From CAZLYK01 sp964563495 (lineage in GTDB: Bacteria; Acidobacteriota; Blastocatellia; RBC074), in the NCBI GenBank assembly GCA_964563495.1, contig CAZLYK010000018.1:1-56945 (forward strand): DNA of 56,945 nt, written 5' to 3'. Below are positions 1 through 7,621 of this stretch, in pieces. The notes below the pieces were generated by a model. The model saw only the letters and a list, made by a program, of their open reading frames with translations. It was not told the DNA's origin and did no database searches. The stretch's first letter is position 1, and every line of letters begins with the position of its first letter. The translations under genes were made by a program, and so were the position numbers.

Positions 1-50
1 TCCCTGACGGTCGTGCGTCTGACAGGACGCATGAAACTGAAAGCCGCTGT
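1..50. repeat. GTGCGTCC-type repeat fragment at window edge
   Basis: Read on the minus strand this stretch carries ACAGCGGCTTT followed by TTTCATGCGTCCTGTCAGA and a GACGCACGACCGTCAGGGA end. Almost the same series occurs at about 35301-35353 on the plus strand. It is cut by the window edge, so its full length cannot be seen. It directly adjoins a CAGGATT-type repeat, as the second copy does, so the two families are nested together in both places. Confidence 0.75.
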
Positions 51-122
51 AAACAGGATTGAAGACCGGGTAGGAAAAATCCTGTTTAATCCGGTTGAAA
101 TCCTGTTAATCCTGTCTATTTT
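51..122. repeat. CAGGATT inverted-repeat element, truncated copy
   Basis: Several CAGGATT or AATCCTG units lie in inverted arrangement. Read on the minus strand the end near 122 begins AATAGACAGGATTAACAGG. The stop codon of the molybdopterin oxidoreductase gene lies inside it, at AAT AGA CAG GAT TAA. The far side is interrupted by the GTGCGTCC-type repeat, so the second arm is short. Confidence 0.8.
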
Positions 123-2355
123 CTATGGTAATTTCAACCATGGCGTTATAGTCCGGGATTCCGCACTCGGGATCGCAGACGCCGCGTTTAACCAGGACAT
201 TACCCTCCGGCCAGTGGACCTGAACGTTGCCCGGAGCGATCGCCGCAACCCGGCAGCGACCGTGCATCCGACCGGCTTCGCTTCGTAAGACGATTCGGTC
301 GCCGTCTGTCAATCCCAATCGTTGCGCGTCTGATTGACTGATCAGGACATCCTCGCGCCGTGCGCCGTTGAGTGGATCGCGGTTCTGGTGGACGATGGTG
401 TTGAATTGTTTCCCGCGGCGAGTCGAGAGCCGTAGCTTGCCCCCCTTCGCCGGTTGTTCGATCTCGATCACAGAAAAAAGGGCGCGCCCATTCGGGGTCG
501 AGAATCCGGGACGGACCTTTCCATCGGCCGATAATTCCTCGCATAGCCGTTCGCCTCCCCATTGGACCTGGTCGCCGGTTCGATGCAAATGCTCAATGCC
601 TTGATAAGCCGGGACAGCGAGGGCTATCTCCCGGCGGATTGCCCGGGCGTCTTCGAAATGGATAAGGGCCGCCCGGTCGGGAGATGCCCGCTCGGCGATG
701 CTCATCGGAATCTCCCATTCGGGCCGCGCTTCGCCTATCTGGCGGCCGGGAATCTCCGGGCTGAAGATGATGCGCCGTTCGGTCGATGTCTCTGTTCCGC
801 CCCCGCGCTGTTCGTAGCGCGTTTGCGCCGGCAGCAGCAACACTACGTCGTGAGGGTCGACGAACATCTGCGGGCTGAGGACGATATCCTGGTGAACCCG
901 AAACGGCACATGAGCGATCGCCTGGCGCACGTACTCGGGTTCCGGCAGCGTCTCAAGAAAGTTTCCTCCGCTCAGATAGAACCAATCGATCTCACCCGAG
1001 TGCGCGGCGTCAATCATCTGCACCGCATTGAGACCGCGTTCCGGGGGAACATCAAAGCCCCAGAGCCGGCTCATCCTCTCGGCATTCTCCCGATTGACCG
1101 CCAAACCGCCTGGAAATTGATTGGGTACGGTTCCGACTTCGGCTCCGCCCTGAACGCCCGAATGTCCGCGAATCGGCATCAGCCCGCTTTTCGGCCGGCC
1201 AATGAAACCACGCGCCAGCGCCAGATCGACGATCGCCCGGACATTCGATACGCCGTCGTCATGCTGGGTGATTCCCATCGACCAGACGAAGATCGCGTTC
1301 CGCGCCTCTCCCAGCATGCCGGCTAAACGCAGCATCTGATCACGGCCGCTGCCGGATGCGGCTTCGAGCGATTCCCACGAATAGGACTCAAGCGCGGATT
1401 TGAGCTCGGCAAACCCGCCGGTGTATTGGTCGATGAACGATTGATCTACCCAGCCTCGTTCGATCAAATGTTTGATCACGCCGGCGATCAAGGCTTTGTC
1501 GCCGCCGGTGTGGACCTCGAAGAAGGCATCGGCGATTTTGGTCCCAAAGAGCGCACTTTCCGTCACCGATGGAATCCAGTACCGCTCGAAACCGGGCTCG
1601 CGGTATGGATTGATGACCACGACACGGGCGCCCTGCTGTTTGGCATAATAGATGTACTTCATGGTGACCGGCTGGTTGTTCGGCGTGTTGCTGCCGAAAA
1701 AGACCAGCAGGTCGGACCCAATCCAGTCGCGATAGGAACAGGTTGAAGCGGCGACACCCAGTGATTGCTTGAGCGCGACCGTCGAGGGTGCGTGGCAGAT
1801 GCGCGCCGAATTATCGACGTTGTTGGTCCCGAAGAAGCGAGCGACTTTCTGGGCCACGTAATAGGCCTCGTTGGTCAGGCCGCGCGAGGTTAGATAAAAA
1901 GCCATCCGGTCGGGGTTTGTCGCCGTCGCGCGCTCCGCGGCCAGATTCAACGCCTCATCCCAACCGATTCGCCTGAAAACTTTCTCTCCGCGGCGGCGCA
2001 GCATGGGGTATGGCAGCCGGCCCAGCTCGCGTAACTCTTTGGCTCTCATCCGGGCGAGCGATTCCGTATCCTCAAGAGCTTTAAGATCAAGCGCCGGCAT
2101 GGTGTTGAGCCGCATCAGATCGAGCCGAACCATGCACAGATGCACCCCGTCCATGGTAAAGTCGCGAATACCCGCGGTTCCCAGCGCACAGCCGTCACAG
2201 ACGCCTTTCGTGAGAATCCGCCAGGCATAAGGCAGTTGATCGCGATTGCGCCAGAGGACCTTGACGATTTCCAGGTAATGATTCGGCTTGACCTGCCCGA
2301 GGCCATTCGGGATCAGGCTGACCCAGTTTGATCGGTTCCATCTTCCTTTTGTCAT
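106..2355 (-). CDS. FdhA/YdeP-like molybdopterin oxidoreductase
   Basis: A predicted cytoplasmic molybdenum enzyme of about 749 residues, resembling the stand-alone formate-dehydrogenase-alpha-like group that includes E. coli YdeP. Near the N-terminus it has GVCDGCALGTAG, then a long bis-MGD-binding body (GSNTPNNQP, GMGITQH-like WSMGITQHDDG, PIRGHSGVQGG) and a C-terminal molydopterin-dinucleotide-binding beta domain (STRRGKQFNTIVHQNRDPLNG region). No 4Fe-4S or membrane partner gene lies beside it, so the substrate and electron acceptor are unknown. I chose the ATG at 2355 because the family usually begins shortly before the Arg-Trp-Asn-Arg segment. An in-frame GTG at 2463 would add 36 residues that do not look conserved. 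The last four residues, Asn-Arg-Gln-Asp, and the stop come from the CAGGATT repeat. It is divergent from the YkgJ-type gene, and the longer start would leave only about 20 bases between them. Confidence 0.85.
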   Translation of the reverse strand: MTKGRWNRSNWVSLIPNGLGQVKPNHYLEIVKVLWRNRDQLPYAWRILTKGVCDGCALGTAGIRDFTMDGVHLCMVRLDLMRLNTMPALDLKALEDTESLARMRAKELRELGRLPYPMLRRRGEKVFRRIGWDEALNLAAERATATNPDRMAFYLTSRGLTNEAYYVAQKVARFFGTNNVDNSARICHAPSTVALKQSLGVAASTCSYRDWIGSDLLVFFGSNTPNNQPVTMKYIYYAKQQGARVVVINPYREPGFERYWIPSVTESALFGTKIADAFFEVHTGGDKALIAGVIKHLIERGWVDQSFIDQYTGGFAELKSALESYSWESLEAASGSGRDQMLRLAGMLGEARNAIFVWSMGITQHDDGVSNVRAIVDLALARGFIGRPKSGLMPIRGHSGVQGGAEVGTVPNQFPGGLAVNRENAERMSRLWGFDVPPERGLNAVQMIDAAHSGEIDWFYLSGGNFLETLPEPEYVRQAIAHVPFRVHQDIVLSPQMFVDPHDVVLLLPAQTRYEQRGGGTETSTERRIIFSPEIPGRQIGEARPEWEIPMSIAERASPDRAALIHFEDARAIRREIALAVPAYQGIEHLHRTGDQVQWGGERLCEELSADGKVRPGFSTPNGRALFSVIEIEQPAKGGKLRLSTRRGKQFNTIVHQNRDPLNGARREDVLISQSDAQRLGLTDGDRIVLRSEAGRMHGRCRVAAIAPGNVQVHWPEGNVLVKRGVCDPECGIPDYNAMVEITIENRQD

Positions 2356-2484
2356 AGTCAGGCGCCGCCGTTTTGTCGAATAAATGTTGCCGCCGTCAAG
2401 CGATGATGGTAAGTATGTCCCGGAATTGAAATCAGGACAGGCGCGATTGCTCGGAATTTGCACACCTCAATCATCTCCTGAATT

Positions 2485-2910
2485 ATGGCGAAAAAAGAGT
2501 TACCCGTTCTCCACTCGCAATCGATCAACCACCAGCCCACGAAGAAGCGGCTGCGATATGATTGCACGAAATGCCCGGCCTATTGTTGTACCTATGATTG
2601 GATCGTCGTGACCAAACGCGATATCCAAAGACTGGCGAAAAGATTCGAGCTGAGTTTCGAAGAGACCAGGAAGAAATATACCAAGTACAGCAAAAGCTAC
2701 GGCCGGTACGTGCTTCGGCACCGCAAGGATGACATCTACAAAACCGCCTGCCAGTTTTTACACCCGACTGAGCGCCGCTGCACGGTCTACCAGCATCGTC
2801 CGACCACCTGTCGCGCATATCCCGAAGTGAATCGCTGCGGCTATTACGAGTTCCTGACCTGGGAGCGCGAACATCAGGACGATCCGACCTTTATTCCGCT
2901 GCAGAGGTAG
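2485..2910 (+). CDS. YkgJ-family cysteine-cluster protein
   Basis: This 141-residue protein carries the YkgJ/UPF0153-type cysteine cluster: CTKCPAYCC near residue 27, a lone Cys in TACQFL, then CTVYQHRPTTCRAYP and a later Cys in RCGYY. The pattern CxxCxxxCC with downstream CxxY..RP..CR is characteristic of this family, which is thought to bind zinc or an Fe-S cluster. Its function is not established. It has no signal peptide or membrane segment. It is transcribed away from the molybdopterin oxidoreductase and converges on the WecA-like gene, with only 12 bases between the stop codons. Confidence 0.85.
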   Translation: MAKKELPVLHSQSINHQPTKKRLRYDCTKCPAYCCTYDWIVVTKRDIQRLAKRFELSFEETRKKYTKYSKSYGRYVLRHRKDDIYKTACQFLHPTERRCTVYQHRPTTCRAYPEVNRCGYYEFLTWEREHQDDPTFIPLQR

Positions 2911-2919
2911 CTTGTCATT

Positions 2920-2943
2920 GGATTAGCCCTGTCTATTTATCCG
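2920..2943. repeat. CAGGATT half-element, degenerate
   Basis: On the minus strand the sequence AAATAGACAGGGCTAATCC is a diverged half copy of the repeat. It gives the WecA-like protein its final Asn-Arg-Gln-Gly and TAA stop. No second arm is visible because the convergent YkgJ-type gene ends immediately beside it. Confidence 0.65.
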
Positions 2944-4467
2944 GCCTACCGTTTCTGCGCTGATCACACGCGAGAGGGCGGAACTCAACTCACGCTGGAG
3001 CGCGCCGCAAAGATGGCCGATTTCAAGGGTTGTCGCCCCATCGTCGAGGTAGCGATAGAAACTGATCGCCCCGAAACCGGAGCCATCGGGATTGGTCAAC
3101 GGCACGCGCAGGGTCCAGAACTGGGCCGAATCGAGTATCTCATCGACCGGGGTGTCGCCGCGCTCCCAGACCCAGATGACCTTTTCCGGCAGATTACCCG
3201 GATATCCGGTCAAACCCAGGGCGAGGATCGGAGGCGGTTCGTCAACCGCGAGCACGGCGCAATCGAACTCGTTGGTCGAGAGCATAGCTTCGAGCGCGGC
3301 GAAGAGCTCTTCCGGAGTTTCGGCATTGCTCAAGCGGTCACTCGTGCGTCGCACGCGCACGTTGACGGCCAATGCACGCCGCCGCCGCGAGACGCCCTGC
3401 CGGATCTGATTCCCGAGCTCGCTGAACTCGGCATAGCGAAGATGCTGGACTCCAAAGATGATGCCGACGCCGAGGACGAAGAGAATCAGCGCGCCGATAT
3501 TGCGCTGCGGGTTGAGCAGCATCAATCCGAAGAGCGAGAAGATCGCGCTCACGGCGTAGAGCAGAATCACGACCTGTCGCTGCGACAAGCCGCGATCGAG
3601 CAAGCGGTGATGGATGTGCCCGCGGTCGCCGGTAAGCAATGGTGCACCGCTTAAATATCTGCGCAGGAGCGAGAGCCCCACCTCGGTGATCGGCAATCCA
3701 AATGAGACGAGAGGAATCGCAATCGCGACAATGGTCGAGCCCTTCTGAGAGCCGGCGAGCGAGAGAGCGGCGGCCATAAACCCCAGAAAGAGGCTCCCGG
3801 AGTCGCCCAGAAAGATCGTCGCCGGATTGAAGTTGTACCTCAAAAACCCGATCACCGCTCCGACCAGCACGATCGTAATCAGGCTGATCTCCGGGTTGCC
3901 CTGCGCAATCGAAAAAACGAGGATCGAAAGCAACGCAAAGACCGAGGACCCGGCCGCCAGCCCGTCAATCCCATCGATCAGATTGAAAGCGTTGGTGATC
4001 AGAATTATCCACGCCGCCGTCAAAGGAAAGCTGAGCAGCAGCGGCAATTGCCAATATCCGCCGAACGGCGATGAAATGTTTTCGATCCGCAGACCGCCGG
4101 CATAGACCATCGCCGCAGCGATCGTCTGGACGGTTACTTTGAGCGGTGCTGACGCCCCGTGGAAATCATCGAAGACGCCAAAACAGAAGATAAAAGTGGC
4201 AGGCAGGAGCAGCGCCAGCATTCGCGGTAGATTGGCCTGAAAGATATCGCTGACCAGGTTACCCAGCAAGGGAACGCAGAGCAGGGAGACAGTGAAGGCG
4301 ATGTAGATCGCCACACCGCCGAGCCGCGGCGTCGGCCGCAGGTGAATGTGACGACCCTTGTCGGGCACCGCAACTGCTCCCCATTCGATTGCTTTGCGCC
4401 GAACCAGGGGCGTCAGCAGGAAGGCAGCGATAGAAGAAAGCGTAAAGAGGGTCAGATATGTCCGCAT
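2923..4467 (-). CDS. WecA/TagO-like undecaprenyl-phosphate phosphosugar transferase with extra C-terminal domain
   Basis: A polytopic inner-membrane enzyme of the MraY/WecA superfamily, which moves a HexNAc-1-phosphate from a UDP-sugar to undecaprenyl phosphate and so starts lipid-linked glycan assembly. Visible motifs are PTPRLGG near 46-51, the catalytic Asp pair in FDDFHG near 99-104, NAFNLIDGIDGLAAG at 159-173, FLGDSGS near 219-225 and DRGHIHHRL at 281-289. The membrane part ends near residue 342. A soluble tail of about 170 residues then follows, which WecA and MraY lack. It has two short alpha/beta stretches (EELFAALEAML, GFGAISFYRYLDD), vaguely GAF-like, but I cannot assign it. It is the last gene of the minus-strand glycan locus, 16 bases after the WbuB-like transferase. 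The stop lies inside a degenerate CAGGATT repeat. Confidence 0.9.
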   Translation of the reverse strand: MRTYLTLFTLSSIAAFLLTPLVRRKAIEWGAVAVPDKGRHIHLRPTPRLGGVAIYIAFTVSLLCVPLLGNLVSDIFQANLPRMLALLLPATFIFCFGVFDDFHGASAPLKVTVQTIAAAMVYAGGLRIENISSPFGGYWQLPLLLSFPLTAAWIILITNAFNLIDGIDGLAAGSSVFALLSILVFSIAQGNPEISLITIVLVGAVIGFLRYNFNPATIFLGDSGSLFLGFMAAALSLAGSQKGSTIVAIAIPLVSFGLPITEVGLSLLRRYLSGAPLLTGDRGHIHHRLLDRGLSQRQVVILLYAVSAIFSLFGLMLLNPQRNIGALILFVLGVGIIFGVQHLRYAEFSELGNQIRQGVSRRRRALAVNVRVRRTSDRLSNAETPEELFAALEAMLSTNEFDCAVLAVDEPPPILALGLTGYPGNLPEKVIWVWERGDTPVDEILDSAQFWTLRVPLTNPDGSGFGAISFYRYLDDGATTLEIGHLCGALQRELSSALSRVISAETVGRINRQG

Positions 4468-4483
4468 AAATCAATCTTGCTCA

Positions 4484-5716
4484 TCAGTCGAGTCTCTCGA
4501 TCTTCCCCAATGCCGATAAATATTTCTCGGCCAGTCTCGAGCGCAGGTAATGCGCCTTGACGAATCGCTGGCCGTTGAGATTCATCTGTTTCCTCAATCC
4601 GGGTTTGGATTTCAAGAGTGTGATCGCTTCGATCAGTGCCTCGACGCTCTCCGGTTCGATGCAGATCCCCGCTTCTGAACGTGTGACGAGCTGCGCGGCT
4701 TCGCCTTCGACGCTGCAAATCACCGGGCAACCGGCTCCCATCAGTTCAAAGAGTTTCGACGGCAGAACCTTTCTGAAGATCGGCAGTCGCTTCAACGAGA
4801 CTATGCTCACGTCGCTCGCGCGATAAAACGGGAGCAACCGCTCACGCGGCTGCTCATCAAGAAAGGTCAGGTTGTCGAGCTGTAAATCCTCACTCAACTT
4901 CTTCAAATTATCTTTCTCGGCGCCCTCTCCGACAAATAGAAAATGGATGGTCGGATCGGATTTCAGCCGCTCGGCCGCCCGCAGCACGACATCGAGCGCG
5001 TGCGACATCCCGTGCGTGCCGATATACGAGACAATAAATTTGCCGCGCAAGCCGATCTCCTCGCGTACCTCTTCGGGCGCGGCGCCGGCCGAGGCGAGAT
5101 ACCTGGCGTCGACCCCGTTCGGTATGACGACGATCTTTCCGTCGGCTATCCCTTTACCGATCAGATGAGTCCTGGTCGACTCCGCGACGACGACGATCAA
5201 GGCCGCGTGACGATACATGTGCAGCTCGATCGCTTCGAGCGCTCGGATCAGCAGCGGGCTCTTCAACACGCCAAGCTCGACCGCCGATTGCGGCCAGATA
5301 TCGCGAACCTCAAAGACGAACGGCGCGCGTTTGATCCGGCTGAGCAGGTATGCGGCGACGGCGCAAAAAAACTGCGGCGAAGTCCCGACGACGACCTGGG
5401 GCCGCCTGGTCATCAATGTGCCGAGAAACAATGATGAAAGGAAGAAAGACAGGAAGTTCAGAATCCGCTTGAAAAAACCCCGGTTCGCCGCGCAGTAGAT
5501 CCAGGTCCGGAGCAGGTCGATCTTTTCTATCTTCTCGCGTTTGACGAAATATCCGCGATATCCGGGGCGGATAACGCCGGTCGGGTGGTTGGGGAAGCCG
5601 GTGATCACCGTCACCTCGTGACCCAAATCCGCCCAGTGGCGCGCGTGCTCGTAAGTGCGCGCCGACGGAGCCCCCATCTCGGGCGGGAAATACTGGCACA
5701 AAAAAGTGATGCGCAT
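4484..5716 (-). CDS. WbuB-like family 4 glycosyltransferase
   Basis: A GT-B fold glycosyltransferase of about 410 residues. The N-terminus (ITFLCQYFPPEMGAPSAR, then HEVTVITGFPNHP) is typical of WbuB-type enzymes that add a sugar, often L-fucosamine, to lipid-linked O-antigen intermediates. The donor-binding half has VSYIGTHGMSHALDVVL and a late E-rich loop around GCPVICSVEGEAAQLV. The start is the ATG at 5716, which overlaps the TGA of the heparinase-like gene as TGATG, so translation is probably coupled. An upstream TTG at 5719 is also possible. The sugar it uses cannot be read from sequence. It is likely the enzyme acting soon after the WecA-like initiating transferase encoded next to it. 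Confidence 0.9.
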   Translation of the reverse strand: MRITFLCQYFPPEMGAPSARTYEHARHWADLGHEVTVITGFPNHPTGVIRPGYRGYFVKREKIEKIDLLRTWIYCAANRGFFKRILNFLSFFLSSLFLGTLMTRRPQVVVGTSPQFFCAVAAYLLSRIKRAPFVFEVRDIWPQSAVELGVLKSPLLIRALEAIELHMYRHAALIVVVAESTRTHLIGKGIADGKIVVIPNGVDARYLASAGAAPEEVREEIGLRGKFIVSYIGTHGMSHALDVVLRAAERLKSDPTIHFLFVGEGAEKDNLKKLSEDLQLDNLTFLDEQPRERLLPFYRASDVSIVSLKRLPIFRKVLPSKLFELMGAGCPVICSVEGEAAQLVTRSEAGICIEPESVEALIEAITLLKSKPGLRKQMNLNGQRFVKAHYLRSRLAEKYLSALGKIERLD

Positions 5717-7467
5717 CAACGCTTGTAAATCCTGTAGCCGAACGGCCCTGCCGCTTTGACCCGATACCTGAAGCAGACGACGCGACTGGGTTGAGCGACG
5801 CCGAAATCAGGAAAATACCAGCCTTGCGTCGCTTCGTCGTCTCTGACAATGTCGCTCGGGCCGTTGTTGTTGAAGGGTTCGATCACGACTCTCGATCCCC
5901 CGACCCGGCATTCGACCCCGGGTCCATGCCGGTCATCCGCATGGACCTCGACTTGTGGATGAAGGTGAATAAAGCTCTCCGCCCAGCGAAAACGGCCGCC
6001 CACGGCTCTATCCTCGATCACCCAATCGCCGCCTGCGTCCCGGCGGATGCGGCGTTCGTGAACCATCCGGCGGTCGTAGTATGGACGATATGATCCCCGG
6101 AAATTCCAGGTTTGGCTCTCGCCGCGGGCCTCGGCGCCGATCAATTCGGCTCGCCGGGCCATCCTGAAAGTGCTCCATATTTCCGATTGTTCCCGCCGGT
6201 CGAAGACGACCGTATTGTGCGCGCGCGTCGAGCGGCAATATTCGCGAAAACGATCTCCACCGTACCCGTGCACACCCGGATCGACGATGAACGGCTGTCC
6301 ATCGATCCTCAGTTCGTAGCTCAGCATGTCGCAATGGGCGTGCGCCGGATTGTAATCGACCGATGGAGGGCCGGCGTCGACGATCACCTTCTCCTTCTCA
6401 TCATCCGAACTCCATAGGTAATAACCGGCAGAGCCGAACTCCGAAGGATAGGACTTTTTCCGATACCCGCAGATCATGGCGGCCGACTCTATGATCGGTA
6501 GCGGCTTTGTCTCCTCGGTATTCGCCGAGTCATTAAAGAGAGCGAGGGAGCCCTCCGGGTAACTCATGGCTTCCAGGAAACCGGCCATCCTCCGTAATCC
6601 GGCTTCAACCCTCGCCGGCAATTGACGGTTGAAAGCCCGTAAGAGCGCGTAACATTCGAGAAAATCTGCGAGCGCCTGCGCGTGATACATCGGCGAGCGC
6701 TCATAATGCCCGCCATCTTCCAAAACCTGCTCGTCAAATTCCCGCCACAATCTTCGCTCGCCTTCGACCTGCCATTCGCGCCGGTCAAAAAAGAGCCCGC
6801 CGATGACCAGGGCCTTGATGTTCTTCAACAGATGATTGGCGAGCAGGTGCAGCTCGAGGTGATCCCGCAGAAAATCCAATTGCCGGTGAATGCTCGCCAA
6901 CCAGCGCGAGAGAAATTCCCGGTCATGATAACCATCCGCAATCAGCGCGTATCCATAGATCCAGTTGACCACCCGCAAAGAGACGGGGTAACCGTCCCAG
7001 CCATCGCTGCGCCCGATCCGCGCCTCCTCGATCCAACTCTCGATCAATCGCTGGCCAGGTCGCAGAGCATTTTGGTCCCCGCCTTCCGATAACGCCCGAG
7101 CCCACCAGAGAGCATAATCAAAATAGTGCAGATGGTAGTTCCATAGATGGCTCTCGTATCGTCGATTCCAATCGATCTCTTCGAACCTCAAGCTGTGATT
7201 GAGAAATCTGAATTCTCGTTTGAGCGATCTCTCCAGGTCGTGCTCAAACGGAGCCCGATAGTGTGCAAATGTGCGCTTGAAAACCGATCGAATCTTTTCG
7301 ACGGTTTTCGAGTCGACTGTCGGAGTTTCGCCCTCACCCCAACGTGAAGCCAGTTTGGGAAATTGGCGATAGAGCCTGTATTGGGCGATTCGCAGCGGGC
7401 GGTAAGCCAACTGCTCCCAGCGCAGCGGGGCGAGCGTACGGATGATCAGGAACGGATTGAACTTCAT
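5716..7467 (-). CDS. heparinase II/III-like (alginate lyase family) protein
   Basis: A protein of about 583 residues with the two-part build of heparinase II/III-like polysaccharide lyases: a helical toroid in the first 320 residues (LLANHLLKNIKALVIGG, GGHYERSPMYHAQALADF) and a beta-rich C-terminal half beginning near YNPAHAHCDMLSYEL and GVHGYGGDRFREY. The His pair in AHAHCD and the Tyr/Arg-rich stretch after it match the conserved active-site region. No signal peptide is evident, which is odd for a lyase acting on exported polymer, yet common for members found inside exopolysaccharide clusters. Its role there (editing, epimerising or trimming uronic-acid glycan) is inference. The start could be ATG 7467 or GTG 7482 with GGAG ten bases upstream. 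It overlaps the WbuB-like gene by one base. Confidence 0.8.
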   Translation of the reverse strand: MKFNPFLIIRTLAPLRWEQLAYRPLRIAQYRLYRQFPKLASRWGEGETPTVDSKTVEKIRSVFKRTFAHYRAPFEHDLERSLKREFRFLNHSLRFEEIDWNRRYESHLWNYHLHYFDYALWWARALSEGGDQNALRPGQRLIESWIEEARIGRSDGWDGYPVSLRVVNWIYGYALIADGYHDREFLSRWLASIHRQLDFLRDHLELHLLANHLLKNIKALVIGGLFFDRREWQVEGERRLWREFDEQVLEDGGHYERSPMYHAQALADFLECYALLRAFNRQLPARVEAGLRRMAGFLEAMSYPEGSLALFNDSANTEETKPLPIIESAAMICGYRKKSYPSEFGSAGYYLWSSDDEKEKVIVDAGPPSVDYNPAHAHCDMLSYELRIDGQPFIVDPGVHGYGGDRFREYCRSTRAHNTVVFDRREQSEIWSTFRMARRAELIGAEARGESQTWNFRGSYRPYYDRRMVHERRIRRDAGGDWVIEDRAVGGRFRWAESFIHLHPQVEVHADDRHGPGVECRVGGSRVVIEPFNNNGPSDIVRDDEATQGWYFPDFGVAQPSRVVCFRYRVKAAGPFGYRIYKR

Positions 7468-7517
7468 ACTAATAGACTTCACTTTATCCAATCTCCGGCC
7501 ACGAAGAATGAGAGGAA

Positions 7518-7621
7518 AATAGACAGGATTAACAGGATTTTCACAGGATTAAACAGGATTTTGATCTGCCTTGTCTTTGATCCTGTTTAATCCTGTGAAA
7601 ATCCGGTTAATCCTGTCTATT
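7518..7621. repeat. CAGGATT inverted-repeat element, full copy (loop type I)
   Basis: Two 42-base arms (7518-7559 and 7580-7621) pair with a single mismatch around a loop that contains TGATCTGCCTTGTCTTTGA. Each arm is made of repeated CAGGATT units starting AATAGACAGGATTAACAGG. The stop codon of the two-domain oxidoreductase lies in the right arm. The heparinase-like gene starts just beyond the left arm. The loop sequence recurs, inverted, in the copy at 54221-54324. A long stem like this could end transcription or protect a 3' end, but no T-run follows it. Confidence 0.9.
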
